Assembly (NCBI GenBank): GCA_964644705.1
Contig: CAZXYF010000001.1
Span: forward strand, 3,863-67,862
Source: CAZXYF01 sp964644705
Lineage (GTDB): Bacteria > Planctomycetota > Brocadiia > SM23-32
DNA: 64,000 bases
Direction: 5' to 3'
A model generated the notes under the pieces. It ran no database searches and had not been told where the DNA came from. It saw nothing but the letters and a program-made list of their open reading frames with translations. Positions 46,755-56,690 of this stretch are shown here, one piece after another; the stretch's first letter is position 1, and every line of letters starts with the position of its first letter. The position numbers were made by a program, and so were the translations under genes.

Positions 46755-47056
46755 AATGATCCTGCAAAAAATATCCTGAGGAAAACGAAAAAATTCCTCC
46801 ACTGGTGCTGTACTCTGAACCCCCGAAATGACAGAGACGCTATCTCTGTTCAATCATGTTGGTGGGAAAAGCGGAGGGAAGGCATAAAATAGTACTCTAC
46901 GCCCGGTCAAAGGTGTTTATATTATAGCATTATCTGTTCGTTCGCGCAAATCACCAAGCGGGGCGATTGAACCCCATCTGGACAGTGAATCGAAGAAACG
47001 AATACGCCACCAGCCGCGAGCTTGCATAAGTTTCCCAAGGTTCTCATGGGGGCACT
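46755..47056. other. intergenic region, no feature recognised
   Basis: About 300 bases between fusA and aroB with no convincing gene, RNA or strong terminator. It must hold the end of the aroB transcript and the fusA start region. Confidence 0.4.
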
Positions 47057-48163
47057 TCAGTGTGAATCCCGTCCATCCGCTCCCATTGCTATCAATACGT
47101 CACGGACAGCGGATTCTGGAACGTCCCCGCATATTTCTACTTCCCCGATGCTCTCAGCTAGTATGAAGCGTGGTTTCCCCTCAATACTTTTTTTATCAGC
47201 TGCCATTTTGCGAATAATATCGTCAGCGCGCAAGTTTTCAATGGAGGTGGGGACCCCCAAACGTCGCAACAGGTTGGTCTGGCGTCTCACGCCTTCCTCA
47301 TCCAACCCAAGGTGCTGTTGAGCAAGCCGGCCCGCGGCTTCCATGCCGATTGCCACAGCTTCCCCATGTCGATATCGCCCATACTCACTCATTGCTTCCA
47401 CGGCGTGTCCCACGGTGTGACCGTAATTCAGAATCGCGCGCAACCCGTTTTCCGTTTCGTCACGGGCCACCACGTCAGCTTTGATCTCGCACGAACGCCT
47501 CACAGCCTGCAGGATAGCGTCGGGATTCAATTCCAGAATTTGGTTGAGATTGTCCTCCAGCCATTCAAAAAAACGCGCGTCTCTAATGATTCCGTATTTA
47601 ATCACTTCTACCATTCCGGCACGTACATCTCGCCGATCAAGCGTATGTAATACCGAACTGTCAATATATACGCCCCGGGGCTGATAAAAAGATCCCACGA
47701 GATTTTTGCCCTGCGGGAGGTTAACAGCCGTCTTCCCACCGACGCTGCTGTCCACCTGCGCAAGCAGGGTGGTGGGTATCTGGATGTAATCGATCCCGCG
47801 CATGTAGGCTGAGGCCACGAATCCACCGATATCACCCACCACCCCGCCTCCCAGCGCCAACAGGACTGAGTTGCGGTCGAGTCCCCGTTCGACTAAATGG
47901 CGACACAGCTTTTCAAAAGTACGGAGGTTTTTTTGTTGTTCCCCGGGAGGGATGGTTATCAGGTGGGGCGTGTAACCGGAGTCCCGGAGTGAATCCATCA
48001 CGACCTCACTATACAGGGGGGCGACGTTCTCATCCGATAACACGGCACACGTGGAAGGGGGCGTGATGTCATGCAGAAATGGGCCGATCTCCTTTAGCTG
48101 ATCGTGACACAGGTGGATGGGATAGGACCGATCACCGAGCTTGACTGTGATTTCTTCTTTCAT
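47057..48163 (-). CDS. aroB: 3-dehydroquinate synthase
   Basis: A 368-aa NAD- and Zn-dependent shikimate pathway enzyme converting DAHP to 3-dehydroquinate. Blocks are IPPGEQQKNLRTFEKLCRHLVERGLDRNS, ALGGGVVGDIGGFVASAYMRGI, QIPTTLLAQVDSSVGGKTAVNLPQGKN, and the metal-site region RAILNYGHTVGHAVE with YRHGEAVAIGM. The ATG at 48163 has GAGG upstream; the longer in-frame start has no family match. Confidence 0.96.
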   Translation of the reverse strand: MKEEITVKLGDRSYPIHLCHDQLKEIGPFLHDITPPSTCAVLSDENVAPLYSEVVMDSLRDSGYTPHLITIPPGEQQKNLRTFEKLCRHLVERGLDRNSVLLALGGGVVGDIGGFVASAYMRGIDYIQIPTTLLAQVDSSVGGKTAVNLPQGKNLVGSFYQPRGVYIDSSVLHTLDRRDVRAGMVEVIKYGIIRDARFFEWLEDNLNQILELNPDAILQAVRRSCEIKADVVARDETENGLRAILNYGHTVGHAVEAMSEYGRYRHGEAVAIGMEAAGRLAQQHLGLDEEGVRRQTNLLRRLGVPTSIENLRADDIIRKMAADKKSIEGKPRFILAESIGEVEICGDVPESAVRDVLIAMGADGRDSH

Positions 48164-48221
48164 ATTACCTCTTCTGGGAGCTATATTGACTGATTCGTGT
48201 CGTGATGCGTCGCATGTCCTG

Positions 48222-49106
48222 CTACTCGCCGGGAATTTCGCCCGCGGCGGACTGTTGCCCGGTCGGCGCAAACTCAATATACCGGTGAGCATCCTGTTCC
48301 AGATCAATTTCAAGAAGCTGTTTTTTCTTATATTCCCCGCCCACTACGAACGATTGAAGCCCATTTTCCCGATGAGAGTCTTTCCCGTGCCGATGCCCAC
48401 ATACAAGGTGTCGCACTTTCGAACATCGAAGGAGCAATCGCCCAAAACGTTCCGATCCAAGATAGGCCCGGCAAAACTCCAGGGGGAACGACATTTCAGG
48501 GTACAGCAGATCGCGGAAAGCGATGTGATGCAGGACGCACACGACCTCATCCACATCGTTCTCCACCTGACTGTAGTGTTTGCGGAGACGCTGCAGGCAC
48601 TGTTCCGTAAACTGCTCATCCGTCAGATTCCAGTTTATGTATCGGCGGTCGTTCCAACCACAGCGCCCGGGCACATTTTTGCGCTCATAATCTTCCAGCG
48701 ACAGGCCAATATCGGTGTTGCGGAACGAATAATCATACCATCCGATGTTCCCTATTATACCCACATCACCCCGTGTAAACGGCCCCTGGTCCAGGTAATG
48801 GAAATTACACTCGCGAGCCACATCCGGCAACAGTGATCGGTGCCTGTCGCGACTGTCACCGTCATTGGTCCACAAGTCGTGATTACCAGGAACTACAAGT
48901 TTGAAACCACTGAAATCGCTGAACAGTTCGAGGCACTCCCGGAATCCCTCCAGATCACGTCCAGCGACGTCGCCCGCTATGATAAAAGCATCGGCATCCG
49001 CCCGGGATATATATTCAACCATATCAAGAGTACAGGCATCGCCTGTGGGGTAGAGTTTCCAGTGCAGATCAGCCGTAAACAGGATTTTCCGTATAGATCG
49101 AGCCAT
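48222..49106 (-). CDS. calcineurin-like metallophosphoesterase
   Basis: A 294-aa phosphoesterase with the five-motif dimetal site: ADLHW, IIAGDVAG, VVPGNHDLW, CVLHHIAF and CGHRHGK. There is no signal peptide, so it is cytoplasmic. The substrate is unknown; these enzymes act on nucleotides, phosphoproteins or lipid-linked sugar intermediates. The ATG at 49106 has AGGTGG eight bases upstream. It is about 60 bases upstream of aroB on the same strand and may be co-transcribed. Confidence 0.9.
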   Translation of the reverse strand: MARSIRKILFTADLHWKLYPTGDACTLDMVEYISRADADAFIIAGDVAGRDLEGFRECLELFSDFSGFKLVVPGNHDLWTNDGDSRDRHRSLLPDVARECNFHYLDQGPFTRGDVGIIGNIGWYDYSFRNTDIGLSLEDYERKNVPGRCGWNDRRYINWNLTDEQFTEQCLQRLRKHYSQVENDVDEVVCVLHHIAFRDLLYPEMSFPLEFCRAYLGSERFGRLLLRCSKVRHLVCGHRHGKDSHRENGLQSFVVGGEYKKKQLLEIDLEQDAHRYIEFAPTGQQSAAGEIPGE

Positions 49107-49207
49107 CTTCAGGCCACCTGGCATAAAGTCCGTTGGAAATACTTTTTGTAGCCAGCCTTAAAAATATAACGTGCGTCATCGTTAAACGCACGCCAAACGG
49201 CTGGCTA

Positions 49208-49345
49208 AGGTTTCGGTGAACCACGTGCGTTTTGTGATGCCCTGCTTGCCGGGCTTGTCCCGGTAAGGTCGTCCTGTGCACTGCAGCAGGCGTACCACGC
49301 CAGGCGATAGGCCCATCTGGAATAACGTGGTTCACTGAATACTTA
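49208..49345. repeat. 138-bp MITE-like element with terminal inverted repeats
   Basis: The 21-base ends (49208-49228 and complement of 49325-49345) share 18 positions, both beginning TAAG and ending TTC-R-GTGAACCACGT. The interior is GC-rich with several partial palindromes, and there is no coding capacity. A second copy starts at 63949 and leaves the window. Its first 37 bases equal the complement of this element's right end. The rest of 49107-49514 holds a CGTGCG/CGCACG hairpin near 49170-49193 and no gene. Confidence 0.8.
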
Positions 49346-49514
49346 CAACGGCTGTAGCACACGTTCGAGCCGCCACTGACGATGTTGACATAAATCTATG
49401 ACACGGCTAAGCTTTCGTTAAGGAAATGGATACAGTCTGTGGGGCAAACATATTCATTGTAGAGAAACAAGTGAGAATAACGGGGCTGCTATCACTTTAA
49501 GGAGCGCGGGCACC

Positions 49515-51761
49515 ATGAATGAGAATAGTCAAACGGCTGTCGAGGACGATAGGTCGAAACTGCACGAGATCCTCGCTCCCGCACTGAAGTGGGCACCTTT
49601 GCTATGTGTGGCGCTGGCTCTGCTGTATCGGCCAGTGTGTTCCTCTCTGACACCGGAGGTGCCGGGTTTGTCGCTGTTCATCCTGTTGTTAACCGCCGCA
49701 GCGACTTTCTGGTTCTGTAAAGGCGCCATTGATGGAGCTCTGGAATGGAAATGGGGGACGGGCAGCTGGGCGATTACGGTTTTCTTGCTCTGGGCCGCCT
49801 TTTGTGGCCTCAACGGCCATCACGCTTTCGCCAGCATTCGCGTCTGGAGTCTGTATCTGAGTTACGGGCTCACGGGGTTTTTGATTCTCCAACTGGTCGA
49901 TGATTTAGAACAGTGGGATTTCCTTTTGAGCTGTCTTTTGGCCACGGGCGTAATGCTCGCCGGATACGGTCTTTTTCACCGAATATTTTATATACCGGCT
50001 CTGCAAACGTGGTTACATAAGGATCCTACCTATTTTCGAACGGTATTTGAGGCCAGTGGTGGGTTATTCAATGATCTGGTAACGCGGGTGGAAGGGGGGA
50101 GAGCGTACGGCAATTTTATTACCCCCAATCAGCTTGCAAATTATCTCCTGCTGGTGCTCTTTCCCATAGCAGGGCTGGCGGCGGGGGTCTGGAAGCGAGC
50201 GGCTGCTTCTGACGAAGCCGACAGGGGGGAGCTGTGGTTGATTACGGGCATCTCCGTCTTCGTCGTTGCTGTGCTGGTGCTGACGGGCTCCAAAGGAGGG
50301 CTTGTCGGTTTCGTGATCGGGGCGGCCGTGTTCGGTGTTATTGGATGGTGGAAACACATGGACAGAGGCGCCTGGATATTTGTTGCCGGAGCCGCCGCTT
50401 TTGTCTGCATGTTTCTTGCTGCCCAGTGGCTCGGTTTAGCTCCGGGGTGGGAACGCTTTGCCGCATCGCTGGAAGTCCGGATGGGATACTGGGAGGTCAC
50501 ATCGGAGATCATCGGTGACCATCCGACCGTTGGGGTGGGACCGGGGTGCTGGGCCGAACATTATACCCAGCGAAAAGCTCCGCAGCATGGAGAAACACAT
50601 CTGGCGCACAACCTGTATCTGCAGATCTGGTCGGAAACGGGCACCATTGGTTTTGGGATATTCTTGTTGGTGCTGATTTCCCCGGTCTGGACAGTCTGGC
50701 GGAACGGCTTTGATGGTCCGGTCAACACCGCACCGGGGACAAATACCTCTCGGGACTTCCTGTGTAAGTTGGGCGTCGCACTCGCCATATTCGCTTTGAC
50801 AATGGATTATCTCTTCGTTGGGAGTTTTCGCCCCCCGGCCCATGGAACCCCGCAGCTGATTGAAGCGATACCGTGGCTTCCGTATATTCTTCTGCTGGCG
50901 ATATGGATCACTGCATACTATCTCTTGATGAATGTATTGGGGCGGCGCAGGTCTCAATGGTACCTCTATACCGGCCTGTGCGCGGGACTCATTGCCTTTT
51001 TGGTTCATTCCTCAGCTGAGTTCACCCTCCGAATCCCGGCCATAGGGACAACTGCGATGGGGCTGGCAACGTTGTTGGTCACACGAGTATCTCTGGGCGA
51101 GGAACGAAAAGTCCAAAAATTGAAAATCCCACTGGTTGCCATACTGGCGATAGTCGCCTTTGTTGTGACTTTTGTATGGGGAAACATCGTTGTCCCCCGA
51201 ACCCTGGATTACGGGTTGAAGATGGATCAGATATTCCAGTTGAGGGGAGAGGCAAAAGGGGGAAAGGCCTCTGAAAAGCGTCAAAAAATCATTAAACATT
51301 ACCGGGAGGCCGCAGCGGCGCTACCCATTTCGGCCGAAGCCTGGGCGGGCGTGGCCGAACAGGAGCACCGGCTCTGGCGTCAGAAGGGGGACTTAGACCC
51401 CAAAAGTAAAAAACGTCTTCAATCCGCGCTCCACGCAGCGCAGCGCGCAATCGCTTTGAACCGGCGCAAAGCTGAATATTACCGCCTCGCCGGTAGAATT
51501 CGTGCTGACCAGGGTGAGCTGCCCCTTGCAGTTCCCCTCTTTCGACAGTCAGCGGAACTCCATCCGTCTGTACCCCGCACGTGGTTGGTTTTCGCGCAGG
51601 TTGCTGAACAGCTGGAGGGTCTGAATGGACGGGTATGCCGGGCATATCAGCGGGCTATACAGCTGAACACGGGGCAGTATCACAGTCGAAACAGGCTGGA
51701 GAAGAAGGAGCTGAGAAATGTGCAGGAGAAGCTGGAACGGTGTGCGGATACCCTTAAATAA
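49515..51761 (+). CDS. O-antigen ligase/polymerase-like membrane protein with TPR tail
   Basis: A 748-aa protein with about twelve membrane segments over residues 25-570 and a cytoplasmic-type TPR region at about 590-745 (EAWAGVAEQEHRLW, AERAIALNRR-like repeats). The large periplasmic loop has HLAHNLYLQIWSETGTIG, the Wzy_C/WaaL signature. These enzymes ligate or polymerise surface glycans from undecaprenyl-linked donors. GGAGCG lies before the ATG. Two heptosyltransferase genes nearby fit a role in LPS or a related glycan; ligase and polymerase functions cannot be told apart by sequence. Confidence 0.85.
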   Translation: MNENSQTAVEDDRSKLHEILAPALKWAPLLCVALALLYRPVCSSLTPEVPGLSLFILLLTAAATFWFCKGAIDGALEWKWGTGSWAITVFLLWAAFCGLNGHHAFASIRVWSLYLSYGLTGFLILQLVDDLEQWDFLLSCLLATGVMLAGYGLFHRIFYIPALQTWLHKDPTYFRTVFEASGGLFNDLVTRVEGGRAYGNFITPNQLANYLLLVLFPIAGLAAGVWKRAAASDEADRGELWLITGISVFVVAVLVLTGSKGGLVGFVIGAAVFGVIGWWKHMDRGAWIFVAGAAAFVCMFLAAQWLGLAPGWERFAASLEVRMGYWEVTSEIIGDHPTVGVGPGCWAEHYTQRKAPQHGETHLAHNLYLQIWSETGTIGFGIFLLVLISPVWTVWRNGFDGPVNTAPGTNTSRDFLCKLGVALAIFALTMDYLFVGSFRPPAHGTPQLIEAIPWLPYILLLAIWITAYYLLMNVLGRRRSQWYLYTGLCAGLIAFLVHSSAEFTLRIPAIGTTAMGLATLLVTRVSLGEERKVQKLKIPLVAILAIVAFVVTFVWGNIVVPRTLDYGLKMDQIFQLRGEAKGGKASEKRQKIIKHYREAAAALPISAEAWAGVAEQEHRLWRQKGDLDPKSKKRLQSALHAAQRAIALNRRKAEYYRLAGRIRADQGELPLAVPLFRQSAELHPSVPRTWLVFAQVAEQLEGLNGRVCRAYQRAIQLNTGQYHSRNRLEKKELRNVQEKLERCADTLK

Positions 51762-51763
51762 AT

Positions 51764-51838
51764 TGGAGCCGGTGGAGGGACTCGAACCCTCAACCCCAGC
51801 TTTACGAGAGCTGTGCTCTGCCGTTGAGCTACACCGGC
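51764..51838 (-). tRNA. tRNA-Thr (anticodon CGT)
   Basis: A 75-base tRNA on the minus strand with encoded CCA. Acceptor arms GCCGGTG/CACCGGC, discriminator T, D arm with AGCTCAACGGCAGAGC, anticodon loop CTCGTAA giving CGT, and T loop GGTTCGAGT. It reads ACG threonine codons. It is 2 bases from the stop of the convergent ligase-like gene. Confidence 0.95.
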
Positions 51839-51921
51839 ACTGCTGATAAGATTAGTATAACCACATGACCTATAGGTTTCCAACGAATACTTTGTGTTTT
51901 GCCTGGAGAGGATCACCTGTT

Positions 51922-52323
51922 TTGCCAAAAACTACCGTCAGAATATTTTTGCTGTCCACGCTTGTGCTGCTATTGACCGGATGTTCATTGCTCACTTCTC
52001 GAATGACCCGTGAGAAAGAGTACACTTTTGGGAGTGTAAAGTTTCTCGACAGTCCCAGCTGCCATAACTTGAGGGTTGTGGAAGAGGATACCGTTCGCAC
52101 GAATGACGGACGGCTTGAGGTAACCATCACCTGGGAGAACACCAGCGAGACGCCGTATAAAGCGAAAATACGGCGGATATTTATCGATGAACAGGGGATG
52201 AGAGAGCGGGGCGCCTACCAGTGGGACATTCAGACCTTTCCGCCCGGGAAGACAACACTGAGTTGGAAATCGTATTCAGTGAATGCGGTTCATTACAAGA
52301 TTGAAATCCGTTCGGCAGATTAA
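51922..52323 (+). CDS. lipoprotein, DUF1425/YcfL-like
   Basis: A 133-aa lipoprotein. From the TTG at 51922 (GGAGAGG upstream) the N-terminus is a textbook lipoprotein signal ending LLLTGC, with C21 as the lipidated residue. The mature part, with LEVTITWENTSETPYKAKIRRIFIDEQGM and WDIQTFPPGKTTLSWKSYS, resembles the DUF1425 fold. Function is unknown. An ATG at 51865 is in frame but has no ribosome-binding site and would make an unusually long signal. Confidence 0.72.
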   Translation: MPKTTVRIFLLSTLVLLLTGCSLLTSRMTREKEYTFGSVKFLDSPSCHNLRVVEEDTVRTNDGRLEVTITWENTSETPYKAKIRRIFIDEQGMRERGAYQWDIQTFPPGKTTLSWKSYSVNAVHYKIEIRSAD

Positions 52324-52423
52324 ACCGCTCGATGAGCCTCGTCCCCTCCTCACCGTTGTGTGAAGCATCTTTGCGGAGCGCTGACCGGAATGGACTGAGT
52401 AATGTTTGCCCTGTTAATTGAAC

Positions 52424-54094
52424 TCAGAACTGCATGTGCTGGAAGGATTTTACGCCGGCATACATTGGTAACAGTGCGGCAGCGAGAGTCAGCAAAACCA
52501 GCATAGTGAGGCAGGTTCTCAATACCACAGTGAAAACTGATTCGGAAAGACCTCCCACCGCGTTCATGTGGAGAGGCACAGATACCAGGGTGACAGCAAT
52601 GATGATGAAGAAGATACTGCACAAAAGATTCAATGTGCCTCCGAATCCACTGACAATCTCACTCGGATTATCCGAATGCATATTCGGATAAACGGCCCCA
52701 AGGCCCACAGCAAGACCGTTCAGCCCAATGCATGCGCAGAGCACGACGAAAAGGTGAATGGCCATCTTCCAGAGTGCTAATCCGAGCATCACGTCACTGA
52801 GTCCGATCAGGGCGCCGCTGATAAGGAAGGATCCGCCCGCGGCAAAAGTAAACTTGCCCCACAGAATGGTTCGGCGCTCAAGCGGCATGAGCCCGACCAC
52901 CCAGATGCGTCGCCCTTCCAGACTTAACTGGGGGAAAACAAAGCGGCTGGTCAGAGTTGCAAGCGTCAAACAGGTAGCTCCCAGATTGAGCAGGGAGACA
53001 AGACTATGCCAGTATGGGGCCAGTTCCGCAATGCCCATCCGGGGGAGGTTGAGGATATACAATCCGAGCAGGCCAAAAAATAGAAGCACCTGCGACCACT
53101 GGGCCGCATCACGTCGGAAAGACCGGATATCCTTGATCACCAGCAGGCGTAATCTTGCCGGCAAAAATGAGAGAACGAATCGGAGCACCCGATCCACCCA
53201 GTTATCAGGACATATCTTTCGATGTTCTCCCCCCATAGCATGTGCCTGCGCCCAGGCATACTGATAGAAGGAATGGGCAAGGCGGAGCGCCACCATGCCG
53301 ATGAATAGAACATTGGACAGCAAAAGCAACAGGAAAAATAGGCTTCGGCCCGGATTGCCACGCGCCGACGCCAGCATCCCCTCACTGACCCAGTGGCTGG
53401 GCAACGCCCAGTGCTGACAGAATGCAATTCGATCCATAATCCGCTTCAGCCCCGTCTCAGTCAGCACATGAGACGGGCGCTGACCCAGGAGCGTGAGAGC
53501 CCATCCGGTAACTATTACAACGGCAACCGAACCGGCGAGAATCAACATCGGCTTTCGCCGGCGGGGGAGAACAATCGGGACAAAAAGGGCAGTTAAGGCA
53601 CCAATTTCCATGGGTAATCCCATGAACACAATGGTCAGGGCAAACGAGATTGGGTAGAAGTGCCAGGGGACATCATTGGTCAGCCCGTACCCCAAAATCA
53701 GGGGGACAACAAGCATCGCAACGCCCCACGCACTGAACAGAACGGATTCAATGCTTTTATAGGCGAAGATGTTTGTGACCCGGGCCGGCAAAGCCATTAA
53801 AAAGTTAGCTTCGTCGTTCCTGTAGAACCCGGTGTAGCAAATAATGGCATTACTCAACCCCATCATTATCAGCAAAGCCAAAAACAAAAACGCAAACATG
53901 TAATCGCTGATGATGTTGCTGAGTTCCCCAAATTGACGGAGGAATATAAATGCCCGGGAGAAAAGACCGAGCATGAGCAGCCAGAACACCACTCCCGCGC
54001 CAATCACCACGCATTGTCGCAGCCGTGATGCCGCCCAGAATTCTTTGACTGATTCACAGGCAAGTTTTATCTTAAGTTGCGCAAATTGCCTCAT
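52424..54094 (-). CDS. ABC-2 type exporter membrane subunit
   Basis: A 556-aa polytopic protein with about twelve to fourteen hydrophobic segments and no ABC domain. It matches the large permeases of the putative ABC exporter group, with an early SNAIICYTGFYRNDEANFLMALPA region and LSLEGRRIWVVGLMPLERRTILWGKF. It starts 12 bases after the stop of the ATPase gene, which makes them a two-gene exporter. The substrate is unknown. Confidence 0.82.
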   Translation of the reverse strand: MRQFAQLKIKLACESVKEFWAASRLRQCVVIGAGVVFWLLMLGLFSRAFIFLRQFGELSNIISDYMFAFLFLALLIMMGLSNAIICYTGFYRNDEANFLMALPARVTNIFAYKSIESVLFSAWGVAMLVVPLILGYGLTNDVPWHFYPISFALTIVFMGLPMEIGALTALFVPIVLPRRRKPMLILAGSVAVVIVTGWALTLLGQRPSHVLTETGLKRIMDRIAFCQHWALPSHWVSEGMLASARGNPGRSLFFLLLLLSNVLFIGMVALRLAHSFYQYAWAQAHAMGGEHRKICPDNWVDRVLRFVLSFLPARLRLLVIKDIRSFRRDAAQWSQVLLFFGLLGLYILNLPRMGIAELAPYWHSLVSLLNLGATCLTLATLTSRFVFPQLSLEGRRIWVVGLMPLERRTILWGKFTFAAGGSFLISGALIGLSDVMLGLALWKMAIHLFVVLCACIGLNGLAVGLGAVYPNMHSDNPSEIVSGFGGTLNLLCSIFFIIIAVTLVSVPLHMNAVGGLSESVFTVVLRTCLTMLVLLTLAAALLPMYAGVKSFQHMQF

Positions 54095-54106
54095 GGGTAT
54101 CGGTTA

Positions 54107-54865
54107 TCAATTGGAATCATTGGTGACCTGAGGGGCTGTCGAGGTGGTTTCACGGGTCAGGCGTAAAAACGCCTCTTCAAGGTGTCCTTTTGTTTGAGCC
54201 TTTTCCCGTATTTCAGAAAGATCACCGAGGGCGATGATCTCCCCCTCGTCCAGTACCCCTACGCGGTCAGCAACTTCTTCGGCCAGCGACAGGGTGTGGG
54301 TGGACATGAAAATACTGGTACCGTTATCCGCCGCCCGAGTCATGACCCGTTTTAAAGTATTGGCTCCCTGCGGATCCAACCCCACCAACGGTTCGTCGAC
54401 GACGAGGACCTCGGGATCATGAAGCATGGCCGCCGAGATGACGACCCGTTGTTTCATACCATGGGAATACGTTTCCCCCAGTTCGTCCAGGAAATGCGCC
54501 ATCCCAAAAGTTTCGGAGAGTTCTGATATTCGCCGCTCTGTTTGTTGTGGATCCAACTCATACATCCGGGCCACGAACTGGAGAAATTCTCGCCCGGTCA
54601 GTTTGTCATAAAGATAGGGCTGATCGGGCACATAGCTGAGACGTTTTTTGGCGGCGATATAATCGTCCTGCACATCGTCGCCACACAGAATAATTCGTCC
54701 CTGTGTGGGGCGAAGCAGGCCAGTAATCATCTTTATTGTGGTGGTTTTTCCGGCCCCATTGGGGCCAATAAAAGCAAAAAATTCTCCTGGCGGGATGGTC
54801 AAATTCAGATTGTGTACCGCCAGAAGACCCCCAAACGATTTGGATATATTATGTAGTTCTATCAT
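54107..54865 (-). CDS. ABC exporter ATP-binding protein
   Basis: A 252-aa ATPase. Walker A is GPNGAGKTT (about 37-45), the signature region is YSHGMKQRV, where the usual LSGG is replaced by YSHG as in many ABC-2 exporters, Walker B is VLVVDEPLVGLD and the switch region is FMSTHTL. It energises the permease encoded immediately downstream. The ATG at 54865 is chosen because the longer start adds unrelated residues. Confidence 0.9.
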   Translation of the reverse strand: MIELHNISKSFGGLLAVHNLNLTIPPGEFFAFIGPNGAGKTTTIKMITGLLRPTQGRIILCGDDVQDDYIAAKKRLSYVPDQPYLYDKLTGREFLQFVARMYELDPQQTERRISELSETFGMAHFLDELGETYSHGMKQRVVISAAMLHDPEVLVVDEPLVGLDPQGANTLKRVMTRAADNGTSIFMSTHTLSLAEEVADRVGVLDEGEIIALGDLSEIREKAQTKGHLEEAFLRLTRETTSTAPQVTNDSN

Positions 54866-54948
54866 ACTCTCGTGTACACTCCGGGGTTGTCCAAAAGTTG
54901 ATTTCGTGGGCTGAGACCTCTGTCCCCGCAAACCGGAGTTGCGTTCTC

Positions 54949-56004
54949 TCAGCCATTTTGCTGCATGGCTTCATAACATGTGGACAGAACCATATCTGGT
55001 TGTATGCCATGCATGCACGCATGATCGCGGGAGCAAAGTTTGTTCTGGCAGGGGCCGCATTCAACATCAACTCTTACAACGTGATCATGCTTCCGACCGC
55101 TGGTGGAATAATCCGGGTCGGTGGGGCCCATAATGCAGACTGTGGGCCGGCCCAATGCCACGCCGTAGTGTCGTGGACCGGAGTCGGTGCTGACCAAAAG
55201 ATCACACATACCCACCAGAGCTTTCAAAAGGTGAAGATTTATACCGCAGTCGGATAGATCATGTATATGTTCCTCACACAGCGCATTGACTTCACGAATA
55301 TACTCACCGGATGATGGTGCGCCAATACCACAAATTTCCGCATCAAATTCGTTGTGGAGCGAGGTGGCAAGGCGCGCAAATTTGCTTTTAGACCACAGTT
55401 TTGATGGGCCATAACCCGCCGTCATATGAAAGAGGATCAGGCGGCGTGAAGGATTGATCCCGATGCTCCGAAGCACCGCATGCACTTCGGCCACATCCTG
55501 TGACGTATAGGGGAGCTCGGTCCGCCGTTCGTTGACATCAAGCCCAACATGTTCGCATAACTTCAGGTAGTATTCCGCCATATAGGTTGGACGAAATGAA
55601 CCATCCGGATGGCAGGGACGGGGTAGCGATACGGTGAGCAGAGGCCCTCTGGCATCCCGTTGAAACCCCACGCGGTTGGAAACACCCCCCATCGCCATCA
55701 TCAGTGCAGAGCTGAAACTGTTGGGCAAGATGAAACCGAGTTCTGCGTCCAGGTTACGGATATATTTTACGCATCGAAGGAATTCGGCCGTTCCCGATAA
55801 TCCCCAACCCCGATTTCGGTGGTAAACACATGTTTTATCCAGCCAGGGCGTTCCCTGCAGTATATTCCGCACAGAATGCCCCACAACACCCGTGATTGTG
55901 GCTGATGGGTAATTGTTTCGGATGCAACGCAAAGCAGGCGTTGACATCACAACATCCCCAACCCAATTGGGGATTCGAACGGCAACCGTGTTTACCATGG
56001 TCAT
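54949..56004 (-). CDS. heptosyltransferase II-like glycosyltransferase (GT9)
   Basis: A 351-aa GT-B enzyme of the WaaF type. It starts RIPNWVGDVVMSTPALRCIRNNYP, has GYGPSKLWSKSKFARLA in the middle and the donor-binding DLLVSTDSGPRHYGVALGRPTVCIMGPTDPDYS. It should add the second heptose or an equivalent sugar to the inner core. A C-terminal cysteine-rich region (CGPCQNKLC..DHAC) is common in this family. It lies between the coiled-coil lipoprotein gene and the ABC exporter genes, all on the minus strand. Confidence 0.9.
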   Translation of the reverse strand: MTMVNTVAVRIPNWVGDVVMSTPALRCIRNNYPSATITGVVGHSVRNILQGTPWLDKTCVYHRNRGWGLSGTAEFLRCVKYIRNLDAELGFILPNSFSSALMMAMGGVSNRVGFQRDARGPLLTVSLPRPCHPDGSFRPTYMAEYYLKLCEHVGLDVNERRTELPYTSQDVAEVHAVLRSIGINPSRRLILFHMTAGYGPSKLWSKSKFARLATSLHNEFDAEICGIGAPSSGEYIREVNALCEEHIHDLSDCGINLHLLKALVGMCDLLVSTDSGPRHYGVALGRPTVCIMGPTDPDYSTSGRKHDHVVRVDVECGPCQNKLCSRDHACMHGIQPDMVLSTCYEAMQQNG

Positions 56005-56024
56005 TTATCCCGGCCACAGAGGTT

Positions 56025-56546
56025 TTATGAGGATTCTTTGGAGGTTGAAAGCTCGCGCGCCCGTTGACGCAGTTGTTTTGCCCGCTTTCGCATTTCCTTT
56101 GCTCTGTACAGGTGGCTGTTTTTGATGTCCTGGTTGTTGCTAATTTGGCTTTTGAGATGTCTTATGCGGATCTCGGTATCATCTATTTTGGCTTTGACGG
56201 CATCGCGTTCATCAACGTAGTTGTTAATCGTGAATTGCAGTTTATCCGCCTCTGTTTCGGACAATCTTCGCTTCTGCTTGCGGAGCTCCTGGATACGACT
56301 GTCCAATTTAGCTCTTCTGGACCGGTATGCCTCGAGCTGTTTTTGTTGCCGATCAATCTGTTGTCGGGATTTTTCGATCATTTTAGAGTATTTTCGAGCA
56401 GAGCGGTGAGCCCCTGCGGCGTTTGCCGTCAAATTTTTCGCCCGCTCCCGGAGCTCTGCTGGATTGCGACTGTGAACCGACAAAGTAGTGCAACCTACAA
56501 CGAACACCAATAATATGACAATTCCCGCGCGCCAGTTGGACCGCAT
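56025..56546 (-). CDS. coiled-coil lipoprotein of unknown function
   Basis: A 173-aa protein with a lipoprotein signal (VFVVGC, lipidated C19) and an almost continuous basic/acidic coiled coil from about residue 30 to 165, with heptad-like RIQELRKQKRRL. AAGGAGG lies before the ATG. The heptosyltransferase gene follows after 20 bases, so co-transcription is likely. I do not recognise a family. Confidence 0.72.
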   Translation of the reverse strand: MRSNWRAGIVILLVFVVGCTTLSVHSRNPAELRERAKNLTANAAGAHRSARKYSKMIEKSRQQIDRQQKQLEAYRSRRAKLDSRIQELRKQKRRLSETEADKLQFTINNYVDERDAVKAKIDDTEIRIRHLKSQISNNQDIKNSHLYRAKEMRKRAKQLRQRARELSTSKESS

Positions 56547-56690
56547 AATCGCCTCCTTTTCATGGGGAAATAAAAGTCAACTTCGTGGCTGAATTGCGAG
56601 CTGAGCAACATACTCATATCATAGGATACTCGACGGGATTAAAACCAGTCACCAGTCAGTAGAATGTTATATTTTCAAAGGAGGCATATC

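Noticed and set aside
46965..46985. Short match to the MITE-like element (CCCATCTGGA near 46972)
   Set aside because: Only ten bases match and the flanks do not align, so it is probably chance.
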